Notes: generated by a model from the letters alone, not told the origin. Shown: positions 17,025-25,928, counted from the first letter of the stretch. The stretch: 46,956 bases of DNA from Verrucomicrobiota bacterium (GCA_012517065.1 JAAYVR010000211.1:1-46956), one strand, 5' to 3'. Program-made: numbers and translations.

Positions 17025-18341
17025 ATGAAAACAGCAAGAACACGAACTCAAGAACACAAGAAGACCCTCCAGGACAAGACAGCGTCCCGAGACAGATTTG
17101 CCGAAGTAAAGGCGTTGTTTGATCAGTACGTCGTTCCCAGCTACGGACGATTTGAAATAGCCTTCGCACGCGGTTCGGGCAGTAATCTTTGGGATGTCAA
17201 TGGGAAACGGTACCTTGACATGGGCAGCGGGATTGCTGTGTGCGCGCTTGGCCACGCGCACCCTGAGATCGCTGAAACGTTGCGCGACCAGGCCATGCGG
17301 CTGGTGCACGTGTCGAATCTTTACTATCACGAGTGGCAGGGGCGCCTCGCGCAGAAATTGGTCGGACACCTTTCGCCTGGCAAGGTCTTCTTTTGCAACA
17401 GCGGTGCCGAGGCAAATGAAGGCCTGTTCAAACTCGCCCGCAGGTTCGGCCATGACGAAGGGCGATTTGAAATCCTTACCACGTTCAACTCCTTTCACGG
17501 GCGCACGTTGGCGGGGATTTCCGCCACGGGCCAGGAGAAGGTCAAGAAAGGCTTTGAACCGATGGTGATGGGTTTCAGACACGTGCCATTCAACGACCTG
17601 CAGGCAATGCGCAATGCAATCTCGCCAGCCACAGTCGCTATAATGATCGAAGGCGTTCAGGGCGAGGGCGGCGTCACCCCTGCAAGACCTGAATACCTGC
17701 TTGGACTGAGACAGCTTTGCGACGAACGCAGATTGCTCTTGCTGATGGACGGTGTTCAGTGCGGATACTTCCGCACCGGCCGGTTCCAAAGTTATCAGCG
17801 GCTCCTCGAAAACGTCACAGGCGCCGAAACGTTCGTCCCTGACGGCGTTTCGATGGCGAAGTCGATTGCAGGTGGTTTTCCAATGGGCGCCTTCTGGGTC
17901 CGAGACCGACACGCCGATCTTCTTGGCCCCGGGCAACACGCATCGACGTTCGGCGGAACACCGCTCGCGTGTGCTGTGGCACTCAAGGTCCTCGAGGTGG
18001 TCGAGCGGGATCGATTGGCCGATAACGCCCGCCAGCTCGGCGGCCAAATCATGGATGAATTGAGGAATCTTGCGCAGCGATATCCAAACGTGTTGCGAGA
18101 AATCCGCGGACTTGGCTTGATGATCGGCATTGAACTCGTCGATAAGCAGAGCATCCCGGCGTTTGCCGGAGAGACAAAGAGTGCAGCGGCGCTCCTCGTT
18201 GGACGTTTGCAGGAAGCGGGAGTTTTAACCGTCCCAGCCGGGACACAGGTTGTCCGGCTGTTGCCGCCCCTCAATCTCAAACCCGCAGATGCCGAAGAAG
18301 CGCTCGGCTTGATCAAACGCGTCGTCATGAGCCTTGCGTGA
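17025..18341 (+). CDS. argD: Acetylornithine/succinyldiaminopimelate-type aminotransferase
   Basis: 438 residues from the ATG at 17025. Class III PLP aminotransferase; the best match is ArgD, which converts N-acetylglutamate semialdehyde to N-acetylornithine with glutamate. Visible features: SGAEANE (126-132) and FHGRTLAGISATGQ for phosphate and substrate binding, IEGVQGEGGVTP, the cofactor Asp in MDGVQCGYFRTGRF (Asp242), and Lys279 in SMAKSIAGGFPMGAF as the Schiff-base lysine. Two oddities: the very common Glu after that Asp (DEVQ) is Gly, and the usual DEVQTG-x-G-R-T-G is Q-C-G-Y-F-R-T-G. The first ~40 residues are a basic, lower-confidence extension. A paralogue with a different amine substrate is possible. 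No other arg gene is near. Confidence 0.9.
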   Translation: MKTARTRTQEHKKTLQDKTASRDRFAEVKALFDQYVVPSYGRFEIAFARGSGSNLWDVNGKRYLDMGSGIAVCALGHAHPEIAETLRDQAMRLVHVSNLYYHEWQGRLAQKLVGHLSPGKVFFCNSGAEANEGLFKLARRFGHDEGRFEILTTFNSFHGRTLAGISATGQEKVKKGFEPMVMGFRHVPFNDLQAMRNAISPATVAIMIEGVQGEGGVTPARPEYLLGLRQLCDERRLLLLMDGVQCGYFRTGRFQSYQRLLENVTGAETFVPDGVSMAKSIAGGFPMGAFWVRDRHADLLGPGQHASTFGGTPLACAVALKVLEVVERDRLADNARQLGGQIMDELRNLAQRYPNVLREIRGLGLMIGIELVDKQSIPAFAGETKSAAALLVGRLQEAGVLTVPAGTQVVRLLPPLNLKPADAEEALGLIKRVVMSLA

Positions 18342-18343
18342 CC

Positions 18344-18403
18344 TGGAAATCCCAACGGCCAACCCCCAGATATACTCATACTTTCAATCCGGCGAGATTT
18401 CCG
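18344..18403 (+). repeat. H2 hairpin repeat, degenerate copy, at the argD stop codon
   Basis: CTGGAAATCCCAACGG (18344-18359) and CCGGCGAGATTTCCG (18389-18403) can pair imperfectly, matching the H2 arms. The loop differs from both loop types. It starts 2 bases after the argD TGA and may serve as its transcript end. Confidence 0.55.
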
Positions 18404-18667
18404 TGAGCCTGCAGGTCACGCGATTGCGCAGACCGTCGGGAGTGGGCCGACCAGGAATGATAACCTTAAGCGCGGCTCTCCGCTTCGGAGGGACCAGGCA
18501 TGCGGTGTAATAATGCCGAACTGGAACCCGCCGCTTTCGGTGCATGGCCCGCCACGGTCAAAGCGGTCGCTCCGCCGCCACTTCGTCCCTTGGCAACCGA
18601 ATGCGCCGGCAAATGGATCGATTGAGTACATGCTGCCTGCCACCCGCGCACATCTAACAAGGACCCG
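18404..18667. other. Gap without a recognised gene
   Basis: This 264-base stretch lies between the argD hairpin and composite element 3. Short open frames on both strands are unrelated to known proteins and have no ribosome-binding site. I see nothing specific in it. Confidence 0.4.
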
Positions 18668-19360
18668 AATAGAGTGACAGGCTCGTTGTTTGGGTCTTGC
18701 CTCCGGATTGCGGCATGGCGAGCAGATTGTCCCTTGTAGCAATCGGCGGTTACGGAAGTCTGTGTGGCAACCCCGCGTATGCAGATATGGGGACAGACAC
18801 ATTGTTTGTGGTACCATGCCGATCTGGTTCTAGGCACGTTGTTTGCGCATAGAAACAAAGCGGCAGCAAGCTGCCGCACTCCAAGCGCTTCGCGCTTACC
18901 AACGCCCACTGCATCCGCGGTAGCGCGTGAGAAACCATTGGGATCAGCGGCGCGATCCAATGGGGCCATATGGGGACAGACACGTAGTTGGCTAGGAGCG
19001 CCACATGCCGTCCCTCGGCGCAGGGGCAAAGCGCTGGGGTACCACAGTCAGGACCAGAAAGGTTTCAGTTCTCGGCGTAAACGCGGAAGTCTGGCAGCGA
19101 TGGGTTTCTTTGCGCATCGCGCGACGCCGCGCGCACGGCCGTTAGAGTCCCGCCTTTAGGCGGAATGGCTACATCTGGTTGGAAGTTAAGGTGAGAGCGG
19201 TGGGTCCAGTGGGGGGGTGATCAAGGCGCTTTTCCCAGCGACAAAGTCGCAGCCGATATTTTCCAGCCCGGCGTGATTGAAGGTCCGAGGGGGCAAGAGC
19301 CGGGGGCGTTGCCCTTCAGGCAGCTTTGGTCCCGGCCAGGGCGGGCTGGGTAATATGCAG
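18668..19360 (+). repeat. Composite repeat element, copy 3 (about 0.69 kb)
   Basis: Copy sharing with element 1 the AATAGAGTGACAGGCTCGTTG motif (18668), GGGACAGACACATTG (18790), the 146-base-type module with GCGGCAGCAAGCTGCCGC, a second GGGACAGACACG (18973), one 142-base unit (about 19072) and the terminal TGGTTGGAAGTT block, ending in TAATATGCAG. The first ~110 bases of the other copies (CATATTCGCGAAG block) are missing. It ends about 125 bases before the GntP gene start, so that gene's promoter may lie inside or just after it. Confidence 0.85.
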
Positions 19361-19486
19361 GTTAGGACGGCGGTTTTACGAAAGTGCGCACGCCCCATCC
19401 AGGACCTTGAGGATTGGCCATTCTCGCGCCGAGCCTTGACCTGAACGGGTGTTTTTCTGTAGGACTTGCAGCCAACGCAAGCCTGT

Positions 19487-20968
19487 ATGCATTTGCTCGC
19501 CAGCGTAAATCCGCAGCCGGACCTGTGGCCCTTTGCAGTGCTGGGCATTTCCGTCGTACTGATTGTTTTCCTGATAACCGTGCTTCGTTTGCACGCCTTT
19601 TTTGCACTTGTGCTTGCAGCATTGACAGCAGGCGTGTTGGCGAAAGGCTTTGATCAACAAGCCATTCCAGCAGTTCTTAAAGGCAAAGGACATTGGCTCC
19701 AGGCAATCGAACTGACAACTTATGAACTGGGCTCGACCGCAGGCCGAATCGCAGTCGTCATCGGATTGGCTTCTGTCATCAGTTTGTGCCTGATGGAAAG
19801 CGGCGCTGCGGACAAGGTTGTGCGCTGGTTTCTTCGATTGTTCGGCCAGAAACGCGCCGGCGCCGCAATCGCAAGCAGCGGTTATCTGATTTCAATCCCG
19901 ATCTTTTTCGACACCTATTTCATGCTCCTTTTGCCTCTGGCCCGTGCGATGAGCCTCAGAACCGGGAAAGATTATTTGCTGTACGTCCTTGCGATTTGCT
20001 GCGGCGGTGTGGTCACACATTCCCTGTGCGCACCGCACCCGGGGCCGCTTGCAATGGCTGAGACACTGAAACTTGACCTTGGCGTGACTATCATCGCCGG
20101 CATTCTGGCCGGGATACTGCCGACCGCCGCTTCGTGGTGCACTGCAAAATGGCTGAACCGCCGGTTCCATGTGCCAATGCGCGAAACGCCAGGCACAAGC
20201 ATCTCCGATCTCAAGCAGATCATCGAACAAGACGAAGGCGCATTGCCTTCCCTGAGTCTGTCCATCGCGCCAGTGCTTCTCCCAATTATCCTGATGTCCA
20301 CGGCGTCATTCTGCGACGCAATTGTCAAGAACCAGCAAACATTCGCAGGCATTGTCTCGTTGTTTGGGGGACCGGAGTTGTTTGGCCGGTTGGCGCGCGC
20401 TGTTGAGTTCATCGGGAATCGCAATATCGCGCTTCTGATCGGCGCAGTCATCGCCATGGCAGTGCTCATGCGACAGAAGAAACTCAGCGTTGCCGAAGTA
20501 TGCAGGAAAATCGGCCCGTCGTTCGAAACTGCCGGGGTAATCATTCTGATCACAAGCGCGGGAGGCGCATTTGGTTTGATGCTCAAGAACGCCGGGGTCG
20601 GCGAGGCAATCAAACAGACCGTGGCCGGCAACCAGGTTAACTTGATCCTTCTTGCGTGGCTCGTTGCAGCAGTGATCAGAGTTGCTCAGGGGTCGGCCAC
20701 TGTCGCCATGCTCACAACCGCCGCCATGATGTATCCGATCATCTCGAGCGGACCGGGTTTGCCGTATCATCCGATTTACATTTTCATGGCAATCGGGTTT
20801 GGCGCCATGACGCTCTCATGGATGAACGACAGCGGGTTCTGGGTTGTGGGCAGGCTCAGCGGTTTCACCGAACAGGAAACTCTCAGAAGCTGGACCGTGA
20901 TTGTGACGGTCAATTCGTTGGTTGGTCTTGCCGAATGCCTCGTTCTGTCGAAGCTACTGCCGTTCTGA
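19487..20968 (+). CDS. GntP-family permease (gluconate-type proton symporter)
   Basis: 493 residues from the ATG at 19487; a TTG at 19466 with AGGA just upstream would add 7 residues. The protein is almost entirely hydrophobic, with an estimated 12-14 membrane segments. Family features include RLHAFFALVLAALTAGVLAKG near the start, LVESG-type GLASVISLCLMESGAAD, PIFFDTYFMLLLPLA, the THSLCAPHPGPLA loop, and the C-terminal RVAQGSATVAMLTTAAM and SWMNDSGFWVVGRLSG. GntP proteins take up gluconate, ketogluconates, glycerate or related sugar acids; the substrate cannot be fixed. The neighbouring secreted ThuA protein and, further away, sugar-type oxidoreductase and glycosidase genes would suit sugar-acid use, which is inference. 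Confidence 0.93.
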   Translation: MHLLASVNPQPDLWPFAVLGISVVLIVFLITVLRLHAFFALVLAALTAGVLAKGFDQQAIPAVLKGKGHWLQAIELTTYELGSTAGRIAVVIGLASVISLCLMESGAADKVVRWFLRLFGQKRAGAAIASSGYLISIPIFFDTYFMLLLPLARAMSLRTGKDYLLYVLAICCGGVVTHSLCAPHPGPLAMAETLKLDLGVTIIAGILAGILPTAASWCTAKWLNRRFHVPMRETPGTSISDLKQIIEQDEGALPSLSLSIAPVLLPIILMSTASFCDAIVKNQQTFAGIVSLFGGPELFGRLARAVEFIGNRNIALLIGAVIAMAVLMRQKKLSVAEVCRKIGPSFETAGVIILITSAGGAFGLMLKNAGVGEAIKQTVAGNQVNLILLAWLVAAVIRVAQGSATVAMLTTAAMMYPIISSGPGLPYHPIYIFMAIGFGAMTLSWMNDSGFWVVGRLSGFTEQETLRSWTVIVTVNSLVGLAECLVLSKLLPF

Positions 20969-21101
20969 TCTCAAACCGCGTGCAACGCTGCTCCCGGTTT
21001 GAAATCAGTTGGAGCTTGACCGGGAAACCGAGCCTCACTAATGCTGGCGACGGTTAACGTGCAAGGTCTGTAAGCAAATTGAAAAAACTGAAAGGAACGA
21101 T

Positions 21102-21851
21102 ATGCGTCTGACACCTGTTACTTTGGCTGTTACCCTCGCGTGCTGGCTGGCGGGCTCATGCGCCGCAGCAGAACCTCAGGCCAAAATCAAGGTCTTGATT
21201 GTCACCGGCGACGACGTCGAGCCCGCACATAACTGGTCTGAAGTTGCATCGGCGACAAGACAGATTCTCCAATCCACCGGCAAGTTTGATGTCAAGGTCT
21301 CCGAGGATGCCGGCATTTTCGACTCGGCATCGAGCCTCGCAAGGTACGACCTCGTGTATTTTGCCATGTACAACGCCAAAACCCCGACCATCTCGGATCA
21401 GGCCAAGGAGAATCTTCTCAATTTCGTCAAAAGCGGCAAAGGGTTCGTCGTCGCACACCTTGCGAGCGCATCATTCAAGGAATGGCAGGAGTTCAAAAAC
21501 CTCTGCGGACGAGCGTGGATCATGGGAACGTCCGGACACGGTCCGCGGAGCGTCTTCAAAGCCCGCATCAAAAACAACGCACACCCCATCACCCGCGGCA
21601 TGTCCGATTTCGAGGTCGATGATGAGCTTTACGCAAAGCTTCAAGGAGACGCCCCAATCAATGTACTCATCGAGGCCGATTCGGATTGGAGCAAGAAAAC
21701 CGAGCCTCTGGCTTTCACCCTCGAGTACGGCAAAGGACGTGTGTTCCACCACACTTTCGGGCACGATGCAAAGGCCATGGCCACGCCTTCTGTGACACGG
21801 CTGGTGCAACGCGGATGCGAATGGGCGGCCACCGGCACTGTCAAGGACTGA
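21102..21851 (+). CDS. Secreted ThuA-domain protein
   Basis: 249 residues; GAAAGGAACG gives a good ribosome-binding site before the ATG. A signal peptide ends near CAAAEP. The rest is a single ThuA domain, a class I amidotransferase-like fold named after a trehalose-utilisation gene: IKVLIVTGDDVEPAHNW, YDLVYFAMYN, LLNFVKSGKGFVVAHLASASF, HPITRGMSDFEVDDELYAKL, and the C-terminal YGKGRVFHHTFGHD. The Cys nucleophile of true amidotransferases is replaced (HLAS), as is general for ThuA. Secreted versions are common in Planctomycetes and Verrucomicrobia beside sugar genes; activity is uncertain (a related Bacteroides domain is reported to act on ketosugars). It follows the GntP gene by 133 bases and may be co-transcribed. 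Confidence 0.9.
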   Translation: MRLTPVTLAVTLACWLAGSCAAAEPQAKIKVLIVTGDDVEPAHNWSEVASATRQILQSTGKFDVKVSEDAGIFDSASSLARYDLVYFAMYNAKTPTISDQAKENLLNFVKSGKGFVVAHLASASFKEWQEFKNLCGRAWIMGTSGHGPRSVFKARIKNNAHPITRGMSDFEVDDELYAKLQGDAPINVLIEADSDWSKKTEPLAFTLEYGKGRVFHHTFGHDAKAMATPSVTRLVQRGCEWAATGTVKD

Positions 21852-22002
21852 CGCACGTCTGCTAAAAGAACATTTGCATGGCGTTCGCAAGTCGCGGGTA
21901 CGGTCTTGGTTTTTCCACGCCCTGCCTTTATGCACGGTTTTATAAACAGGTAGGACTCGGGGTTCCCGCGAGCCGCAGTTGGCACAGTAACTCTTAGTTC
22001 TC

Positions 22003-22026
22003 AGACCTCAGCAAAAGGGTCTTTTT
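22003..22026 (+). terminator. Weak candidate intrinsic terminator after the ThuA gene
   Basis: AGACC (22003-22007) can pair with GGTCT (22018-22022), a 5-base-pair stem followed by a run of five T. It lies about 150 bases after the ThuA stop. The stem is short, so confidence is low. Confidence 0.35.
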
Positions 22027-22081
22027 GACGCAAAACGGCTCGCAAGTTTAATTCCCGCTCTTACCAGCCCTTGTCGGGAAA

Positions 22082-22100
22082 AAGGAGCAGGCTGCTCCTT
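22082..22100 (-). terminator. Perfect hairpin AAGGAGCA-TGCTCCTT, possible minus-strand terminator
   Basis: An 8-base-pair stem with a 3-base loop; on the minus strand it is followed by further T residues (TTTCCC). No minus-strand gene ends close by (the nearest ends at 22819), so it may be a mobile hairpin. Confidence 0.4.
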
Positions 22101-22185
22101 ACAATAGACACCTTAACAAAACGCAGTGCGGCCCAGCCGCATCCGAATGACGGCGGCGGAATAAGCACGCTCCTTGCAGTCTTAG

Positions 22186-22319
22186 CCCGCATATTTCATA
22201 CCCTGAGAAGTCTGCGAAACGAGTGCCTTCAAGCAACCAAGAAATATGCGGGTCCCGGAAACCTCACCGGAATGAAGCTTTGGGTGCCTTGGGCTGGTCA
22301 AGCGGTGAGATTTCCGGGT
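22186..22319 (+). repeat. Intact H1+H2 double hairpin (H2 loop type I)
   Basis: Same architecture as 16126-16259. H1 arms are GCCCGCATATTTC (22186-22198) and GAAATATGCGGG (22242-22253), with the inner block TGAGAAGTCTGCGAAACG. H2 is 22255-22319 with arms CCCGGAAACCTCACCG and CGGTGAGATTTCCGGG and loop AATGAAGCTTTGGGTG...GGGCTGGTCA. The H1 halves of the two intact copies are almost identical, while the H2 loops differ. Confidence 0.9.
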
Positions 22320-22327
22320 TGGCGCTC

Positions 22328-22352
22328 CGCCGCAGCGCGCCACGCTGCGGCG
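22328..22352. repeat. Perfect 10-base-pair hairpin next to the double hairpin
   Basis: CGCCGCAGCG (22328-22337) and CGCTGCGGCG (22343-22352) are exact inverted repeats with a 5-base loop. No T run follows on either strand. Confidence 0.7.
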
Positions 22353-22590
22353 ATGCGGTTTCCTGCAGTCTATGCGCAAAGCCACGCTAGCTGCAGCGAT
22401 CGGATACGTGAGGTGATCGATGTAACCCTACACAAGGATTTGTGCCTTTCGGGACTGTTGGTTTCGGGATTCGCCCAAGGAGATAGAGCGCAATGGTGAC
22501 ACACTACCCCAATAAAGCCCCGACCTCACCACGAAGCCCCGCCAACGCACCGGCCCCGTTTGACTCCCGGAGTGTGTTTTGCGGTTTTAC
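22353..22590. other. Gap without a recognised gene
   Basis: The 238 bases between the hairpin cluster and the transposase-flank remnant contain short open frames only. No family is recognised, and no ribosome-binding site or promoter stands out. Confidence 0.4.
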
Positions 22591-22776
22591 CCCCAAATAG
22601 AGGGACAGACACGATATTTGGGACCAACTCGATGCCGCTGGCCTGATCAAGCCAGACGGATGAGGGCGCCGATTACGGCTTTATTTGGGCGGTCAAGTGG
22701 ACATCCGAGTTGCGGATGCATCCTGACAAGAAGGCCAGTCTTACCGAGGTCTAATATTGCCGCGTAAAGGCGGCGC
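22591..22776 (+). repeat. Transposase-flank remnant without a transposase
   Basis: CCAAATAGAGGGACAGACACG at 22594, followed by ATATTTGG, a CTCGATG...GCCTGATCAAGC block and GGCGCCGATTA, aligns with the reverse complement of 46582-46490, including a later CCTGACAAGAA word. At its end a GCCGCGTAAAGGCGGC hairpin (about 22760-22775) resembles the small hairpins of the 142-base unit. No coding part of the transposase is present. Confidence 0.75.
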
Positions 22777-22818
22777 AGCGCGGCGAGCTTGGTCGGTCTG
22801 AGTCATAGCCTCGCCGAA

Positions 22819-23418
22819 TCAGCCTTGCTTCTCCTTTGTTGATGTCTGGGGCTTGTCCAAGAGCTTCAGTCGCGGCCACGCGGCTCGCATGTATTCGATG
22901 GCGCTCCATGCTGTAACAAGAACAAGTATTGCCACAATTACCGTGCGCCCCCGGCTCGCGACATGTGACAGTCCTCTGTCGGCAGACCACGCAAGTACAA
23001 CAATGGCCAGAAACCCGATGCCTTGTACCCACGCCTTAAACTTTCCGGAGAACCGTGCTGATGTTGGCCCGCCTGTCCGCGCAAGCACGATCCGCGAATA
23101 AGCCACGAGCAAATCACGGCCTGTCATAACGAACGGGACGACTATTGTCACCCAGCCAGCCAGGGCAAGGGCGTAGTATATCGCAAGACGAGCAAGCGAA
23201 TCGGCCAACGGATCAAACAGTCCGCCTAGTTCGCTGGCTGCACCAGTTCGACGCGCGACAACCCCATCCAGCAGGTCAGTCATTTCCTCGCTGATCCCAA
23301 TTGCCAACAGAACAATCAGCGTCGTGGTAGTAACGCGCCCCGCACGCACAGCAAAACCCACGCCCGCGCAAAACGCAGCGGCCAACCAGATTCGGCTAAA
23401 CGTCAACCAATGATGCAT
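22819..23418 (-). CDS. CDP-alcohol phosphatidyltransferase family protein
   Basis: 199 residues from the ATG at 23418 (MHHWLTFSRIW); an in-frame upstream start at 23490 would add 24 residues and overlap the terminator of the neighbour. The family signature DG-x2-AR-x8-G-x3-D-x3-D is complete: DGVVAR, then G, D and D in the following ~15 residues (segment around GLFDPLADSLAR). About five to six hydrophobic segments follow. Members transfer a phosphoalcohol onto CDP-diacylglycerol; phosphatidylglycerophosphate synthase (PgsA) is the likeliest role, but phosphatidylserine or other head groups cannot be excluded. The C-terminal tail is basic and cytosolic-like. It lies 117 bases downstream of the PEP-CTERM gene and after its terminator. 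Confidence 0.85.
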   Translation of the reverse strand: MHHWLTFSRIWLAAAFCAGVGFAVRAGRVTTTTLIVLLAIGISEEMTDLLDGVVARRTGAASELGGLFDPLADSLARLAIYYALALAGWVTIVVPFVMTGRDLLVAYSRIVLARTGGPTSARFSGKFKAWVQGIGFLAIVVLAWSADRGLSHVASRGRTVIVAILVLVTAWSAIEYMRAAWPRLKLLDKPQTSTKEKQG

Positions 23419-23469
23419 TTTCAGAACAGAAACACCAGCATCAGACGACCGCGGAAGGAGCGCAATGGC

Positions 23470-23499
23470 AAAAAAAGCCGCCGCAATCACGCGGCGGCT
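23470..23499 (-). terminator. Intrinsic terminator of the PEP-CTERM gene
   Basis: On the minus strand AGCCGCCGC-GTGATT-GCGGCGGCT forms a 9-base-pair GC-rich stem, followed by seven T. It starts 37 bases after the PEP-CTERM stop codon. Confidence 0.9.
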
Positions 23500-23535
23500 G
23501 GCTCAAATCCGGCCAAAGTCTGATCAGAAACCAAA

Positions 23536-24318
23536 TCAGGATTTTCGGACTCGGCTCAGTGCAAGAAGCCCAATCGCACCCGCGCCTACCAGAGCCAACG
23601 TGGAGGGTTCGGGTATTGGTGCGACAACAACACCGTACATGTTGCGGCCAGCATTGTCTGCCTGGTAAAGCGAGAATGTGCCAGCATCGAAATTCTTGTA
23701 GTACACTGAAAACCATTGGTTAATGTCACCATTAGCGCCTTCGTCGATTGGCACTTCATCAGGAACTGCAGGGTCTTTGGTACGGTTAAAGCCGTTTGCA
23801 GTAGGCGTCCATGCGCCGTCGAGAATCCATTGCATGCTGGTCGGGCCGAAAGTCGGCGGGGTTGCGCCGTCGCCATCCGACAAGCGGTTGTCTATCAACA
23901 TATAAACAGTCACAGGTGAGTTCACCGTGACATCGAGACGGTAGTCAGCGTTGTCCCGGTTGTCATTGCCAGACATGATGTACTCGAACCCGACTAGATA
24001 ACCGGGGATGGGAAGATTGTTCAGCGCGTCATCCAGATAACGGTGATTTCGGTCCACGTAAGCTGGCGCACCACTGCCAAAAGTTCCCGCAGTGTAAAGG
24101 TCTCCAACAGCGAGACCGGGGACGGGTTCGTTCGCAATGGTCACGCTCCATGTTTGCCCCGTCCACTTGGCGAGAATGGTATCCGTCGGTTCGTTATCGC
24201 CGCCGGTTTCAACGACGTCAGTGATCACACCAGCATTGAGCGACAATGCTATCGAGGTCCCTAAAACGGCGGTTGCGATTCTTCGCGACAAGGTGGTGAG
24301 TTGGTTGGTTGGTTTCAT
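23536..24318 (-). CDS. PEP-CTERM sorting-domain protein, secreted
   Basis: 260 residues. A signal peptide ends near residue 29 (LSLNAG). The C-terminus (234-260) is a textbook PEP-CTERM tripartite signal: PIPEPSTLALVGAG, a hydrophobic helix, and the basic end RVRKS. In this system exosortase cleaves at the P-E-P and attaches or releases the protein at the cell surface or extracellular matrix. The body (Asp/Asn-rich, beta-like, with DNRLSDGDGATPP and Gly-Asn stretches) is not recognised. No exosortase gene is in the window, but the TIGR04073-like lipoprotein at 7720 agrees with the system. It has its own terminator and is divergent from the sulfate-binding-protein-like gene, with an H2 copy between them. 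Confidence 0.92.
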   Translation of the reverse strand: MKPTNQLTTLSRRIATAVLGTSIALSLNAGVITDVVETGGDNEPTDTILAKWTGQTWSVTIANEPVPGLAVGDLYTAGTFGSGAPAYVDRNHRYLDDALNNLPIPGYLVGFEYIMSGNDNRDNADYRLDVTVNSPVTVYMLIDNRLSDGDGATPPTFGPTSMQWILDGAWTPTANGFNRTKDPAVPDEVPIDEGANGDINQWFSVYYKNFDAGTFSLYQADNAGRNMYGVVVAPIPEPSTLALVGAGAIGLLALSRVRKS

Positions 24319-24447
24319 GTCATTACGGTTGTTTGTTTTGATTCAAGCCAAATACCGTTTGCCAAATAATTCCGACAACGGGACCCACTCTGATCAAAAC
24401 GCGACAAGCGTGCAAGCATTTTTTTCACTATGCTCTGACATCATCCA

Positions 24448-24516
24448 GCCCGGAGATTTTACCGGCCATCCCCCCTCGGATTCCTCCGTTCCCTCGGCCC
24501 GGTGAGATTTTCGGGC
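24448..24516 (-). repeat. H2 hairpin repeat, inverted copy (loop type II)
   Basis: GCCCGGAGATTTTACCGG (24448-24465) pairs with CCGGTGAGATTTTCGGGC (24499-24516), with a few wobble positions. The loop read on the minus strand contains GGAATCCGAGGGG, as in the copy at 16195. It is the only strong feature of the 323-base gap between the divergent PEP-CTERM and sulfate-binding-protein-like genes. Confidence 0.8.
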
Positions 24517-24641
24517 CAGCAGCCAACAATTTGAGGGTTTGCGACGGTCGCTGAAATGTTCCAGAATAGCGGTCCAAATACGAAAGTCGCTTTGCCATGA
24601 GATTATGGTTTCTCCAAGAATCTGCGCTGTCATTACAAGTA

Positions 24642-25847
24642 ATGCGATTGTTCAACATTGCCTTCAAACTGCTCAGTCGCAGACCGGAACCCTCTCCTCC
24701 CCTTGAGCGACGAAGTCCTGCTGTTCACGGCAGCCCGACGGAGCGGTGCTCCTGCAGCCGACGCACTCGTAGTATCGAGCGAATCGGTCGGCTCCTGCAC
24801 AGCGCTGGTCAGACACGCCAACTCGGACCCAGCCGGCACACCCGGTTGTTACTCCTGCTGTTTTCTGTTTCCGTGGTGGTTTTTGGATCGGCCGCCACTG
24901 CCCGGGAAATACGAATCTTGAATGTTTCTTATGACCCGACGCGCGAGTTCTATCGCGAGTTCAACGCGGCGTTCAGTGAACATTGGAAGGAAAAAACCGG
25001 CGACACCGTCGTTGTCCTCCAGTCGCACGGCGGGTCTGGCAAACAAGCCCGCGCCGTAATAGACGGCTTGCCGGCCGATGTTGTCACACTCGCTCTCGCT
25101 TACGATATAGATGCAATCGCTATTCAGGGAAAACGACTCGCTACAAACTGGCAGTCCAGACTCCCCCACAGGAGCGCGCCTTACACATCAACGATTGTGT
25201 TCATGGTCCGAAAAGGTAACCCAAAGAACATCCGTGACTGGGACGATCTTATCAAAGATGGCGTTCGCGTTCTCACGCCCAACCCGAAAACCTCCGGGGG
25301 CGCACGCTGGAACTACCTCGCAGCTTACGGACAGGCGCTCCTCAGACATAATGGCAGTCATGCCGCCGCCGTCGAGTTCGTGACAAAACTCTTCCAGCGC
25401 GTCCCAATTCTTGATACAGGCGCGCGCGGCGCCACTTCCACCTTCGTGAACCGCGGTGTCGCGGACGTTCTAATAACATGGGAAAACGAAGCGTTCCTCG
25501 CTCTCAAAGAGCACCCCGCTGAAGGGCTTCAGATAATCGTCCCATCCGCCAGTATCCTCGCCGAACCGCCCGTCGCGGTCGTGGACCGCGTCGTCCAACG
25601 CCGCGGTACCGAATTGGTCGCTACTTCTTACCTGCAATTCCTTTATTCCGAGACCGGACAATCAATCGCCGCACGCCATTTCTTCCGCCCGCGAATGGAA
25701 TCCGTAGCACGCACTTTTGCCGACAGGTTCCCGGCCATCAGACTTTTTACCGTCGAAGACGTCTTCGGCGGGTGGCAGGCCGCCCATAAAGCCCATTTCA
25801 GCGATGGTGCGACATTCGACCAAGTCTGCGGCACGTCACGGAAATAA
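24642..25847 (+). CDS. Sulfate/thiosulfate-binding-protein-like periplasmic protein (orphan)
   Basis: The frame is open from 24597. The mature protein begins near [20 protein letters not shown], which with [25 protein letters not shown] is typical of the sulfate-binding protein (Sbp/CysP) of the CysTWA importer. [13 protein letters not shown] and ITWENEA also fit the ligand pocket. The start is uncertain: a hydrophobic segment [19 protein letters not shown] (the likely signal) has no ATG before it for 60 codons. A start at 24642 leaves a ~70-residue Arg/Pro/Ser-rich extension, while a TTG at 24846 gives a signal with almost no n-region. No permease or ATPase gene follows; the next genes are a toxin-antitoxin pair. 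It may serve a distant transporter or bind another oxyanion. Confidence 0.82.
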   Translation: MRLFNIAFKLLSRRPEPSPPLERRSPAVHGSPTERCSCSRRTRSIERIGRLLHSAGQTRQLGPSRHTRLLLLLFSVSVVVFGSAATAREIRILNVSYDPTREFYREFNAAFSEHWKEKTGDTVVVLQSHGGSGKQARAVIDGLPADVVTLALAYDIDAIAIQGKRLATNWQSRLPHRSAPYTSTIVFMVRKGNPKNIRDWDDLIKDGVRVLTPNPKTSGGARWNYLAAYGQALLRHNGSHAAAVEFVTKLFQRVPILDTGARGATSTFVNRGVADVLITWENEAFLALKEHPAEGLQIIVPSASILAEPPVAVVDRVVQRRGTELVATSYLQFLYSETGQSIAARHFFRPRMESVARTFADRFPAIRLFTVEDVFGGWQAAHKAHFSDGATFDQVCGTSRK

Positions 25848-25855
25848 TTTTGTTG

Positions 25856-25883
25856 TTGACAAACAGCGAAACTTGTAAATACT
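25856..25883 (+). promoter_or_regulatory. Candidate sigma-70-type promoter of the toxin-antitoxin pair
   Basis: TTGACA at 25856-25861 is a perfect -35 box; 16 bases later AATACT (25878-25883) matches four of six -10 positions. Transcription would start near 25890, about 40 bases before the toxin ATG. The A/T-rich stretch directly after the preceding gene favours a real promoter. An operator palindrome for the antitoxin could not be seen clearly. Confidence 0.5.
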
Positions 25884-25928
25884 TTGTACTGACATTGCAT
25901 GGGCGATTGATATACATGACCCGCGATT

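Noticed and set aside
20969-21101. Terminator between the GntP and ThuA genes
   Set aside because: CCCGGTTT and AAACCG can pair, but over a long loop and without a T run; the two genes may be co-transcribed.
24642-25847. A sulfate import operon
   Set aside because: Only the binding-protein-like gene is present; the next genes are a toxin-antitoxin pair and pseudopilins.
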